Below, piece by piece: positions 34,946-42,207 of a stretch of DNA of 64,000 nt (position 1 is the stretch's first letter; the number at the start of each line of letters is the position of its first letter). The notes beneath the pieces are model-generated. The model saw only the letters and a list, made by a program, of their open reading frames with translations. It made no database searches and was not told where the DNA came from. Both the position numbers and the translations under genes were made by a program. Source of the DNA: Sphingomonas sp. PP-F2F-A104-K0414 (GTDB lineage: Bacteria > Pseudomonadota > Alphaproteobacteria > Sphingomonadales > Sphingomonadaceae); contig NZ_SLYD01000002.1 in NCBI RefSeq assembly GCF_004340945.1, positions 496,001 to 560,000 of the forward strand, read 5' to 3'.

Positions 34946-35304
34946 CGTGTCAGATCCACGCGTGTGACAAGTGCATCGCCCAACACCTGCAAAACGCCTT
35001 CGAGATTGGTCATCACATCGGTATTGGCGAAACGGATCACCCGATATCCCTGCTCTTCCAGCCACGCCGTCCTGCGGGCGTCGCGTGCTTGATCGGTGTG
35101 CGTATCGCCGTCAAGCTCGACAACAAGCATGTGCGAACGCGCGACGAAATCCGCGATAAATGGGCCGATCACGACCTGGCGGATGAACTTCACGCCTTGG
35201 AAGCGCTTGGCTCGAACTTCGTACCAGAACCGCATTTCCGGTCCGGTCTGCCCGGACCGCATCGCCTTCGCCCGGCGCAGCATGCTGTCATCGGTTTTGG
35301 GCAC
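34942..35304 (-). CDS. DUF559 domain endonuclease-like protein
   Basis: A 120-residue protein of the DUF559 family, related in fold to Vsr and other PD-(D/E)XK nucleases. Visible are LRRAKAMRSGQTGPEMRFWYEVRA (residues about 10-32), FIADFVARSHMLVVELDGDTH (the D...ExD catalytic block) and YRVIRFANTDVMTNLEGVL. Its function in cells is unknown. The GTG at 35304 is chosen because GAGGGAG lies just upstream; that ribosome site belongs to the adjacent palindromic repeat. An ATG at 35283 has no such site. The stop overlaps the hisZ start, so the gene is embedded in the serA-hisZ operon. Confidence 0.85.
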   Translation of the reverse strand: MPKTDDSMLRRAKAMRSGQTGPEMRFWYEVRAKRFQGVKFIRQVVIGPFIADFVARSHMLVVELDGDTHTDQARDARRTAWLEEQGYRVIRFANTDVMTNLEGVLQVLGDALVTRVDLTR

Positions 35305-35410
35305 GACTCCCTCTCCCCTTTGGGGAGAGGGCCGGGGAGAGGGGCGCCCCAAACGCCATCTCTTGGTACTGCCCCTCTCCCCTACCCTCTCCCCGAGGGG
35401 AGAGGGAGTC
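35305..35410. repeat. palindromic repeat family E
   Basis: Arms GACTCCCTCTCCCCTTTGGG and CCGAGGGGAGAGGGAGTC, with inner GGCCGGGGAGAGGGG / CCCCTCTCCCC blocks. It sits exactly between the serA stop and the DUF559 GTG, forming that gene's leader. A half-copy occurs at 40403-40440. Confidence 0.88.
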
Positions 35411-35413
35411 TTG

Positions 35414-36991
35414 TTAGAAGTTCAGGCCCATTGCGGTCTTTACGCCTGGCAGCGCGCGGACCTTGGTGAGCAGGTCGGGCGTCACCGCTTCGTCAACCGA
35501 CAGCAACAACACAGCCTCGCCGCCCGCCGACCGACGCCCGAGGTGGAACGTCCCGATATTCACGCCAGCCTCGCCCAGCGCCGTCCCGAGACGACCGATG
35601 AACCCAGGCGCATCCTCGTTGACGACGTACAGCATCGGCCCCGCCAGATCGGCCTCAATCTTGATCCCGAGCAGCTCGACCAGACGCGGCGCCGAATCGC
35701 CGAACAGCGTGCCCGCCACCGAACGCTCGCCATCCTCGGTCTTCACCGCGACGCGCAGCAGCGTGTGGTAATCCGCCTCGCGCTCAGTACGCACTTCGCG
35801 AACCTCAAGACCACGCTCGCGTGCCAGCACCGGCGCATTGACCATGTTGACGGTCGCGGTCTGCGTCTGGAGATAGCCGGCGAGCACCGCGCTCACGATC
35901 GGCTTGGCGTTCAGATCCGCCGCCGCGCCCTCGGTATGCACCGAAATCCGCGACACCGCGCCGGTGGTGAGTTGCCCGACCAGCGACCCCAGCTTCTCCG
36001 CCAGCGCCATGTACGGCTTCAGCTTTGGGGCTTCCTCCGCCGACAGCGACGGCATGTTGAGCGCGTTGGTGACGCCGCCCGACATCAGGAAATCGGCCAT
36101 CTGCTCGGCGACCTGGATCGCGACGTTGACCTGCGCCTCGGTGGTCGACGCGCCGAGATGCGGCGTGCTGACGAAGTTCGGCGTGTTGAACAACGGCGAC
36201 GCCTTGGCAGGCTCCTCGACGAACACGTCGAGCGCTGCGCCGCCGACCTGCCCCGAATCAAGCGCCGCCTTCAGCGCGACCTCGTCGATCAGCCCGCCGC
36301 GCGCGCAGTTGATGATGCGGACACCCTTCTTGGTCTTGGCGAGCGCCTCGGCCGAGAGGATGTTGCGCGTCTGGTCGGTCAGCGGCGTGTGCAGCGTGAT
36401 GAAGTCGGCGCGCGCCAGCAGTTCGTCGAGCGTGACCTTCTCGACGCCGATCTCGATCGCGCGCTCGGGCGTCAGGAACGGATCGAACGCGACGACCTTC
36501 ATCTTGAGGCCGCGCGCACGGTCGGCGACGATCGAGCCGATATTGCCCGCACCGATCAGCCCGAGCGTCTTCGACGTCAGCTCGACGCCCATGAAGCGGT
36601 TCTTCTCCCACTTGCCGGCCTGCGTGGAAGCGTCGGCCTCGGGCAGCTGGCGGGCGAGCGCGAACATCAGCGCGATCGCGTGCTCGGCGGTGGTGATCGA
36701 GTTGCCGAACGGCGTATTCATCACGACCACGCCCTTCGCCGACGCGGCGGGGATGTCGACATTGTCGACGCCGATCCCGGCGCGGCCGACGACCTTCAGG
36801 TTGGTCGCGTGCTCGAGGATTTCCTTGGTGACCTTGGTCGAGCTGCGGATCGCGAGGCCGTCATACTCGCCGATGATCGCGATCAGCTCGGCGGGCGTCT
36901 TGCCGGTGATCTCGTCGACCTCGACGCCGCGCTCGCGGAAGATCTGCGCCGCACGGGGATCCATTTTGTCGGAAATGAGGACTTTTGGCAT
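35414..36991 (-). CDS. serA: D-3-phosphoglycerate dehydrogenase
   Basis: First enzyme of serine synthesis, 525 residues, oxidising 3-phosphoglycerate with NAD. It has an N-terminal substrate domain (VGRAGIGVDNVDIPAA), a Rossmann NAD domain (GAGNIGSIVADRA), the active-site Arg in NCARGGLID, Glu in DVFVEEP and His in STPHLGAST. An intervening ASB domain (about residues 320-450) and a C-terminal ACT domain (YVVNEDAPGFIGRLGTAL) suggest allosteric control. AGGAG seven bases before the ATG at 36991 fixes the start. It follows serC on the same strand with a repeat between them. Confidence 0.96.
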   Translation of the reverse strand: MPKVLISDKMDPRAAQIFRERGVEVDEITGKTPAELIAIIGEYDGLAIRSSTKVTKEILEHATNLKVVGRAGIGVDNVDIPAASAKGVVVMNTPFGNSITTAEHAIALMFALARQLPEADASTQAGKWEKNRFMGVELTSKTLGLIGAGNIGSIVADRARGLKMKVVAFDPFLTPERAIEIGVEKVTLDELLARADFITLHTPLTDQTRNILSAEALAKTKKGVRIINCARGGLIDEVALKAALDSGQVGGAALDVFVEEPAKASPLFNTPNFVSTPHLGASTTEAQVNVAIQVAEQMADFLMSGGVTNALNMPSLSAEEAPKLKPYMALAEKLGSLVGQLTTGAVSRISVHTEGAAADLNAKPIVSAVLAGYLQTQTATVNMVNAPVLARERGLEVREVRTEREADYHTLLRVAVKTEDGERSVAGTLFGDSAPRLVELLGIKIEADLAGPMLYVVNEDAPGFIGRLGTALGEAGVNIGTFHLGRRSAGGEAVLLLSVDEAVTPDLLTKVRALPGVKTAMGLNF

Positions 36992-37061
36992 GGGATTGCT
37001 CCTGGGAATTCGGTGAATTGGGGTGTCGCCTTCCGTTCCGATCCTGCCCCCCGTCATCCCG

Positions 37062-37145
37062 GGCGGAAGCCGGGACCCACGGTTGCGGTCCGCATCATGA
37101 GCGGGCGCTCCGTGTCCATGGGTCCCGGCGTGCGCCGGGATGACG
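37062..37145. repeat. palindromic repeat, family C variant
   Basis: Arms CGTCATCCCGGGCGGAAGCC and GGCGTGCGCCGGGATGACG, with inner GGGACCCA / TGGGTCCC. The ends match family C but the core is different. It lies between serC and serA. Confidence 0.85.
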
Positions 37146-37193
37146 GAGTAGGGGTGGTAGTTGGAAGGAGGGCGTAAAAGACGCGGTAGCTAG

Positions 37194-38348
37194 CTAGGCG
37201 GCCTTGGCGGTCGCGTAGGCCCAGTCGAGCCAGGGGCCGAGCGCCTCGATATCGGCGGTGTCGACGGTCGCGCCGCACCAGATACGAAGCCCCGGAGGCG
37301 CATCGCGATAGCCCGCCACGTCATACGCCGCGCCAGCCTTTTCTAGCGCCGAAGCCATCGCCTTGATCAACGCCTCGTCGGCACCCTCGACCGTCAGGCA
37401 CACGCTGGTCTTCGACCGCGTCGCCGGATCGACCGCGAGATGGCCGAGCCAATCGCGCTCCGCGACGATCTTGTCCAACGCCGCCGCATTCGCATCCGAG
37501 CGCTTGATCAGCCCGTCTTCGCCGAGCGACTTCGCCCATTCGAGACTAAAGATCGCATCTTCGACGGCCAGCATCGACGGCGTGTTGATCGTCTCGCCCT
37601 TGAACACACCCTCGGTCAGCTTGCCCTTAGAGACGAGACGAAACACCTTCGGCAACGGCCATGCCGGCGTGTAGCTCTCAAGCCGCTCGACCGCGCGAGG
37701 CCCGAGGATCAGCACGCCGTGCGCGCCCTCGCCGCCGAGCACCTTCTGCCACGAGAAGGTGGCGACATCGATCTTGGTCCAGTCGATGTCGTACGCGAAC
37801 ACGCCGGAGGTCGCATCGGCGAACGACAGACCCTCGCGGTCGTCGGGGATCCAGTCGGCATTCGGCACGCGCACGCCGCTCGTGGTGCCGTTCCAGGTGA
37901 ACAGCACGTCGTTCGACCAGTCGACCGCGTTCAGATCGGGGATCTGGCCGTAGTCGGCGCGCACGACGGTGGGATCGATCTTGAGCTGCTTCACGGCATC
38001 CGTGACCCAGCCCTCGCCGAAGCTTTCCCAAGCGAGCGCGGTGACGGGCTTGGCGCCCAGCATCGTCCACATCGCCATCTCGTACGCGCCGGTGTCGGAG
38101 CCGGGGACGATGCCGATGCGGTGCGTATCGGGGAGCTTGAGCAGCTCGCGCATCAGGTCGATGCTGTACTGGAGGCGGGTCTTGCCGATCTTCGAGCGAT
38201 GCGAGCGACCGAGCGATGCGGTGGCGAGCTTGTCCGCGGACCAACCCGGAGGTTTCGCGCAGGGACCGGAGCTGAAAAAGGGACGTGCCGGCTTCGTAGC
38301 GGGCAGTGCAGGCGCATTTGTAGCGGGTGCGTAGGTCGTATCAGTCAT
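37194..38348 (-). CDS. serC: phosphoserine transaminase
   Basis: Second enzyme of serine synthesis, 384 residues, PLP-dependent, making phosphoserine from 3-phosphohydroxypyruvate and glutamate. Visible are PARPFFSSGPCAKPPGW at the start of the domain, GSDTGAYEMAMW, FTWNGTTSGVRVPN, and the PLP lysine in FSWQKVLGGEGAHG. It is the long alphaproteobacterial type. GAGGAGA sits six bases before the ATG at 38348 and is folded into a hairpin of the leader RNA at 38353-38392. It is the first gene of the serC-serA group. Confidence 0.95.
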   Translation of the reverse strand: MTDTTYAPATNAPALPATKPARPFFSSGPCAKPPGWSADKLATASLGRSHRSKIGKTRLQYSIDLMRELLKLPDTHRIGIVPGSDTGAYEMAMWTMLGAKPVTALAWESFGEGWVTDAVKQLKIDPTVVRADYGQIPDLNAVDWSNDVLFTWNGTTSGVRVPNADWIPDDREGLSFADATSGVFAYDIDWTKIDVATFSWQKVLGGEGAHGVLILGPRAVERLESYTPAWPLPKVFRLVSKGKLTEGVFKGETINTPSMLAVEDAIFSLEWAKSLGEDGLIKRSDANAAALDKIVAERDWLGHLAVDPATRSKTSVCLTVEGADEALIKAMASALEKAGAAYDVAGYRDAPPGLRIWCGATVDTADIEALGPWLDWAYATAKAA

Positions 38349-38352
38349 GTAT

Positions 38353-38392
38353 CTCTCCTCACAGAGAGCACGCGCGGCGTTGGGACCGCGTG
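38353..38392 (-). ncRNA. candidate serC leader RNA (two-hairpin cis element)
   Basis: Read on the minus strand, two adjacent hairpins lie directly before serC. Hairpin 1 (38392-38369) pairs CACGCG with CGCGUG around a 12-base loop. Hairpin 2 (38368-38353) pairs CUCUC with GAGAG around UGUGAG and contains the ribosome site GAGGAG. This layout and position resemble the alphaproteobacterial serC RNA motif described by comparative genomics. It is probably a translational or transcriptional control of serine synthesis; the ligand, if any, is unknown. Confidence 0.6.
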
Positions 38393-38403
38393 GCCCGTCG
38401 CCG

Positions 38404-38431
38404 GCCCTAACGGCGTTCGCGGGGGTGTCAA
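38404..38431 (-). promoter_or_regulatory. candidate housekeeping promoter of serC
   Basis: A perfect -35 TTGACA (38431-38426), 16 bp spacer, then TAGGGC (38409-38404) as a weak -10. The start of transcription would be near 38397, giving a leader of about 49 bases that consists of the two hairpins. Confidence 0.55.
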
Positions 38432-38443
38432 CTCTTCTCCCTG

Positions 38444-38516
38444 CCGTTCGCCCTGAGCGAAGTCGAAGGGTCCCGTGCCTGCGGCGAGATGCTTCGACTT
38501 CGCTCAGCACGAACGG
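38444..38516. repeat. palindromic repeat family F
   Basis: Arms CCGTTCGCCCTGAGCGAAGT and ACTTCGCTCAGCACGAACGG joined by about 30 bp. It lies just upstream of the serC promoter, between serC and the divergent extensin-like gene. Confidence 0.85.
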
Positions 38517-38558
38517 AGATAGGGTGACAATGATGGCCAAGGCGAGGATTATACGCCC

Positions 38559-39212
38559 ATGTATCGCGTATTTTATTCCCTTATCGTCACCCTTCTGCTT
38601 GCCGCCTGCGGACGCGCCGATCGTCCCACTGCCCCTACTCAAACCCGCCCCAACCTCTCCGTCCCGAGCAATCGGGAAACAGCGCAGTGCCTCGCCGACC
38701 TTCGCCAGCTCCACGTTTCGTTCCAGGTCCTGCCCGACCGCGAGACCGGCCCCGGTTGCGGGCTCGCCGGCACCGTGAAGCTCGTCGATATCGGCGTCCC
38801 CGTCGCCAACCTCACCGCGGTGCGTTGCGGCGCGGCGCGCGCGTTCATCGGCTGGACGCGCAACGCGGTCGCGCCCGCCGCGTACCAGATGCTCGGCAGC
38901 GAACTCGCGCGGATCGACAGCATGGGGAGCTATTCGTGCCGCAACGTCGTCGGCTCTGCACGCAATGTGAGCAGGCGCTCCGGCCACGCGATCGCCAACG
39001 CGATCGATATCGGCGGGTTCGTGCTGAAGGACGGGCGGCGAATCACCGTGCTGAACGACTGGAACTCGCCCGACCCGCAGGTCCGGCAATTCCTCCAGAT
39101 GATCCGCGCGTCGGCGTGCAAGCGGTTCGGGACGGTGCTCAGCCCCGACTACAACGCCGCACACCGCAACCACCTCCATCTCGAAGACGATCGCGCGGGT
39201 TTCTGCCGCTGA
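38559..39212 (+). CDS. extensin-like C-terminal domain lipoprotein
   Basis: A 217-residue protein with a lipoprotein signal peptide (lipobox LAAC, residues about 14-17) and an extensin-like C-terminal domain (residues about 40-217). That domain has conserved cysteines and the blocks GSYSCRNVVGSARNVSRRSGHAI and HRNHLHLEDDRAGFCR. The SxHxxxxAxD and HxxHxH-type histidines recall the zinc-peptidase fold of VanY/MepA-like enzymes, so a cell-wall peptidase is possible. The substrate is not known. Gene ends 3 bp before a palindromic repeat. Confidence 0.88.
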   Translation: MYRVFYSLIVTLLLAACGRADRPTAPTQTRPNLSVPSNRETAQCLADLRQLHVSFQVLPDRETGPGCGLAGTVKLVDIGVPVANLTAVRCGAARAFIGWTRNAVAPAAYQMLGSELARIDSMGSYSCRNVVGSARNVSRRSGHAIANAIDIGGFVLKDGRRITVLNDWNSPDPQVRQFLQMIRASACKRFGTVLSPDYNAAHRNHLHLEDDRAGFCR

Positions 39213-39214
39213 TG

Positions 39215-39288
39215 TTCTCCTGCGAAAGCAGGAGCCTAGGGTTACGAACGCGGTACTCCGCGACCCTGGATTCCTGCGTTCGCAGGAA
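39215..39288. repeat. palindromic repeat family G
   Basis: Left hairpin TTCTCCTGCGAAAGCAGGAG and right hairpin TTCCTGCGTTCGCAGGAA, with inner CCTAGGG and CCCTGG. Each end is a small palindrome, the pair forming a larger inverted repeat. Confidence 0.8.
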
Positions 39289-39334
39289 AACGGCAGTCTA
39301 GCCCTCCCTGCCCCTTTCCTCTAATCGCGCCTGA

Positions 39335-40219
39335 ATGACAGATACACGAGTACCGACGCGCGTTTTTCCGAACGCCAGCCAGGATGCCGAGTCCGCCCGC
39401 GACTCCGTTTCCACCCCGCAGACACAGCACCCGCATTACCGGCTCGCCTTCCAGGACATGGATTTCCTGTTGCGCGAAGACCTGCGGCCGGTGCGGTTCC
39501 AGCTCGAACTGCTGAAAACCGAACTCGTCCTCGACGAGGCGAAGATCGGCTCGACGTTCGTGTTCTACGGCTCTGCGCGCATCCCCGAGCCTTCGAAGGC
39601 GCAGGCGCTGCTGGCGCTTGCGACCGACGAGAAGTCGAAGAAGATCGCCGAGCGGCTGGTCGAGAAGTCGAAATATTACGACGTCGCGCGAGAGCTGGCC
39701 GCCAAGGTCAGCGTGCTGCCGCGCGACGAGCGTGGCTGGCGGCAGTTCGTGGTGTGTTCGGGCGGTGGTCCATCGATCATGGAGGCCGCCAACCGCGGCG
39801 CTGATGACGTCGGCGCCGAGTCGATCGGGCTCAACATCGTCCTGCCGCACGAGCAGGCGCCGAATCCGTATGTGACGCCGTCGTTGTCGGTGCAGTTCCA
39901 CTATTTCGCGCTGCGGAAGATGCACTTCCTGCTGCATGCGCGGGCGCTCGCGGCGTTTCCGGGTGGATTCGGGACGTTCGACGAGCTGTTCGAGCTGCTG
40001 ACGCTGATCCAGACGGGGAAGATCCAGCCGATCCCGGTGCTGCTGTTCGGACGCGAATTCTGGGAGCGGGTCGTGAACTTCGACGCGCTGGTCGAGGAAG
40101 GCGTCGTCAGCGAGAAGGACCTGGGGATCTTCCGCTATGTCGAGACCGCGGACGAGGCCTGGGACGCTGTGCATTCGTTCTATCGCGAGCGGGCGGAGAA
40201 GGATGCAGCGGAGGGGTAA
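39335..40219 (+). CDS. LOG family protein (TIGR00730-type)
   Basis: A 294-residue cytosolic protein with the LOG motif PGGFGTFDE (residues 209-217) and the nucleotide-binding-like CSGGGPSIMEAANRG. LOG enzymes cleave cytokinin-type or other nucleoside 5'-monophosphates to the base; many are wrongly named lysine decarboxylases. This belongs to the longer group with an N-terminal extension of about 70 residues (HYRLAFQDMDFLLREDLRPV), whose substrate is not settled. It is monocistronic, flanked by repeats. Confidence 0.9.
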   Translation: MTDTRVPTRVFPNASQDAESARDSVSTPQTQHPHYRLAFQDMDFLLREDLRPVRFQLELLKTELVLDEAKIGSTFVFYGSARIPEPSKAQALLALATDEKSKKIAERLVEKSKYYDVARELAAKVSVLPRDERGWRQFVVCSGGGPSIMEAANRGADDVGAESIGLNIVLPHEQAPNPYVTPSLSVQFHYFALRKMHFLLHARALAAFPGGFGTFDELFELLTLIQTGKIQPIPVLLFGREFWERVVNFDALVEEGVVSEKDLGIFRYVETADEAWDAVHSFYRERAEKDAAEG

Positions 40220-40262
40220 GCTCCCTCCGCAGACGCCCACCAAACCCGTCCGCCAACTGATT

Positions 40263-40350
40263 CGTCACCCCAGCGAAAGCTGGGGTCTCCCGGTTTCAGG
40301 CGAACCGATCGAGAACCAACTGGGATACCCCAGCTTTCGCTGGGGTGACG
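40263..40350. repeat. palindromic repeat family C copy 5
   Basis: Arms CGTCACCCCAGCGAAAGCTG and CAGCTTTCGCTGGGGTGACG flank about 45 bp between the convergent LOG and cytochrome genes. Confidence 0.88.
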
Positions 40351-40402
40351 GATTGAGGCTTGCGAGCGGGTAAGTTGTTCCACGCCGAGTGCTGCTGGGC
40401 GG

Positions 40403-40440
40403 CCCCTCACCCCGCCCCTCTCCCCCCAGGGGAGGGGGAG
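40403..40440. repeat. family E half-repeat
   Basis: C-rich CCCCGCCCCTCTCCCCCCAG followed by GGGAGGGGGAG, a single imperfect hairpin resembling one end of the family E element at 35305. It lies 6 bp after the cytochrome stop and may act as its terminator. Confidence 0.5.
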
Positions 40441-40446
40441 AAGCGA

Positions 40447-41163
40447 TTACTTCTCCGAGCGGGCGCCCTTGCGCGCTGCTTCGGGATCGACCGATGGCGC
40501 GCCAGACGCTGGCGTACCAGTGTTGGCAATGTCGGCGGTCGGCGCACCTTCCGTCGCCGCAGCCTCGGCCGCATTCGCCGTCGCCGGCTGATCCTTTGCC
40601 GCCGCATCCTTGGCCGCCGGCGCAGCGCCAGCCGCAGGCGCCGCGGGGAGCGGCAGGTTCGAGCCCTGCTGGTTGAGATACAGGATCACGTTCGCGCGAT
40701 CCTGCGCGTTGCCTAAGCCAGCGAAGGTCATCTTCGTGCCATTCGCGAACTTGCGCGGTGAGGTCAGCCAGGCGTTGAGCTTGTCGAAGTCCCACTTGCC
40801 GCCGACGCCCGCCAGTGCCGCGGAGAAGGCGTACCCGCCCTTGCCCTTGGCGATTTCCTCGCCGACCGTGCCGTACAGGTTCGGGCCGACGCCGTTCGCG
40901 CCGCCCTGGTTGATCGTGTGGCAGGCGGCGCACTTCTTGAACACTTCCGCACCCTTGGCGGCATCGGCGGTCGGCAGCAGCGACGCGATCGGCACTTCGG
41001 CGGCGGCACCTTCGCCGCCCTCGGCGACGACGCCCTCGATCGCATAGCCCATCTTCTCGGGGCGCTCGCCGTGGAACATCATCCCGCCGACGATCGACAG
41101 CCCGAGCGCCGCACCACAGCCTGCGAGCACCCAGCCGGCGATCGTATTGGTCCGATTGTCCAT
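40447..41163 (-). CDS. membrane-anchored class I cytochrome c
   Basis: An electron carrier of 238 residues tethered to the inner membrane by one helix (residues about 9-29), heme in the periplasm. The heme site is CAACH (Cys78, Cys81, His82) and the axial Met145 lies in GTKMTFAGL; GVGPNLYG is typical of c-type domains of the CycM/c552 group. After residue 165 comes an unusual Ala/Pro/Lys-rich tail of about 70 residues, probably disordered. The ATG at 41163 is preferred; an in-frame ATG at 41172 adds three residues. It is divergent from prephenate dehydratase. Confidence 0.92.
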   Translation of the reverse strand: MDNRTNTIAGWVLAGCGAALGLSIVGGMMFHGERPEKMGYAIEGVVAEGGEGAAAEVPIASLLPTADAAKGAEVFKKCAACHTINQGGANGVGPNLYGTVGEEIAKGKGGYAFSAALAGVGGKWDFDKLNAWLTSPRKFANGTKMTFAGLGNAQDRANVILYLNQQGSNLPLPAAPAAGAAPAAKDAAAKDQPATANAAEAAATEGAPTADIANTGTPASGAPSVDPEAARKGARSEK

Positions 41164-41267
41164 CTTGTGCATCCGCCCTGTTCTGTTTGGGATAGCCATA
41201 GAAAACGCTGGCGCGCACCGCAAGCCGCGCTTGTCTGGCGGGCGGCAGCTCTCTACTCGGCCTGCGC

Positions 41268-42170
41268 ATGGAAAACTTCGCCGCCCCCGCCCGTCCGATC
41301 GTCGCGCGGATGACCGAGGCCGCTGCGGCAGACCCCACGCGCGCGGTCGCGTTCCAGGGTGCGCCGGGCGCCAACAGCCATGTCGCGGCGGTCGAGGCGT
41401 TCCCCGACGGCCTCCCCCTGCCCTGTTTCGATTTCTCCGACGCGATCGATGCGGTGAAGGACGGCCGCGCCGACTGCGCGATCATCCCGATCGAGAATTC
41501 CCTCCACGGCCGCGTCGCCGACATCCATTTCCTGCTCCCCGAATCGGGGCTGGTGATCACCGGCGAGCATTTCCTGCCGATCCGCCATGCGTTGATGGGC
41601 GCCGGCCCGCGAGACGGCATCCGCCAGGCGATGAGCCATCCGCAGGCGCTCGGCCAGTGCCGGCATTGGCTGAAAGCGCACGGGATCGAGCCGGTGAGCT
41701 ATCCCGACACCGCGGGCGCCGCGGCAAAGGTTGCCGAACTCGCCGATCCTGCGATCGCGGCACTCGCGCCACCTGCCGCTGCCGGGCTGTACGGGCTGGA
41801 CCTGCTCGCGACCGACATCGCCGACGCGGATCACAACACGACGCGGTTCGTGGTTCTCGCACGGGGCGGCAAGCCGCCGGCGGCGCAGGAGCCGGTCGGG
41901 GCTGAGTGGATGACGACGCTGATCTTTGAGGTGAAGAACGTTCCCGCCGCGCTCTACAAGGCGGTCGGCGGGTTCGCGACCAACGGGGTGAACATCACCA
42001 AGCTGGAGAGCTACCAGCGCAACGGCAGCTTCTCCGCGACCGAGTTCTATGCGGATGTGGTTGGGAAGCCCGGCGACGCAAACCTCGATCATGCATTGGA
42101 GGAACTCGGGTTCCACTCGAAATGGCTCCGCGTGTTGGGGACGTACCGCCAGGCGCGATCGCGGGGGTGA
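41268..42170 (+). CDS. pheA: prephenate dehydratase
   Basis: Converts prephenate to phenylpyruvate in phenylalanine synthesis; 300 residues, no fused chorismate mutase. The PDT domain (residues about 25-200) has VAFQGAPGANSH, IPIENSLHGRV and the catalytic HNTTRFVVLA. The C-terminal ACT domain (about 215-295) carries the Phe-binding motif variant KLESYQRNG (ESRP type), implying feedback inhibition. A short family A repeat remnant follows the stop. Confidence 0.95.
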   Translation: MENFAAPARPIVARMTEAAAADPTRAVAFQGAPGANSHVAAVEAFPDGLPLPCFDFSDAIDAVKDGRADCAIIPIENSLHGRVADIHFLLPESGLVITGEHFLPIRHALMGAGPRDGIRQAMSHPQALGQCRHWLKAHGIEPVSYPDTAGAAAKVAELADPAIAALAPPAAAGLYGLDLLATDIADADHNTTRFVVLARGGKPPAAQEPVGAEWMTTLIFEVKNVPAALYKAVGGFATNGVNITKLESYQRNGSFSATEFYADVVGKPGDANLDHALEELGFHSKWLRVLGTYRQARSRG

Positions 42171-42173
42171 CGT

Positions 42174-42198
42174 GATCCTGCCCTGCAAGGGGAGGATC
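42174..42198. repeat. collapsed family A repeat
   Basis: A single hairpin made of GATCCTGCCCTGCAAGG and GGAGGATC, as if the two outer arms of a family A element had recombined and lost the core. It lies between the convergent pheA and kinase genes. Confidence 0.65.
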
Positions 42199-42207
42199 GA
42201 AGCAGGG

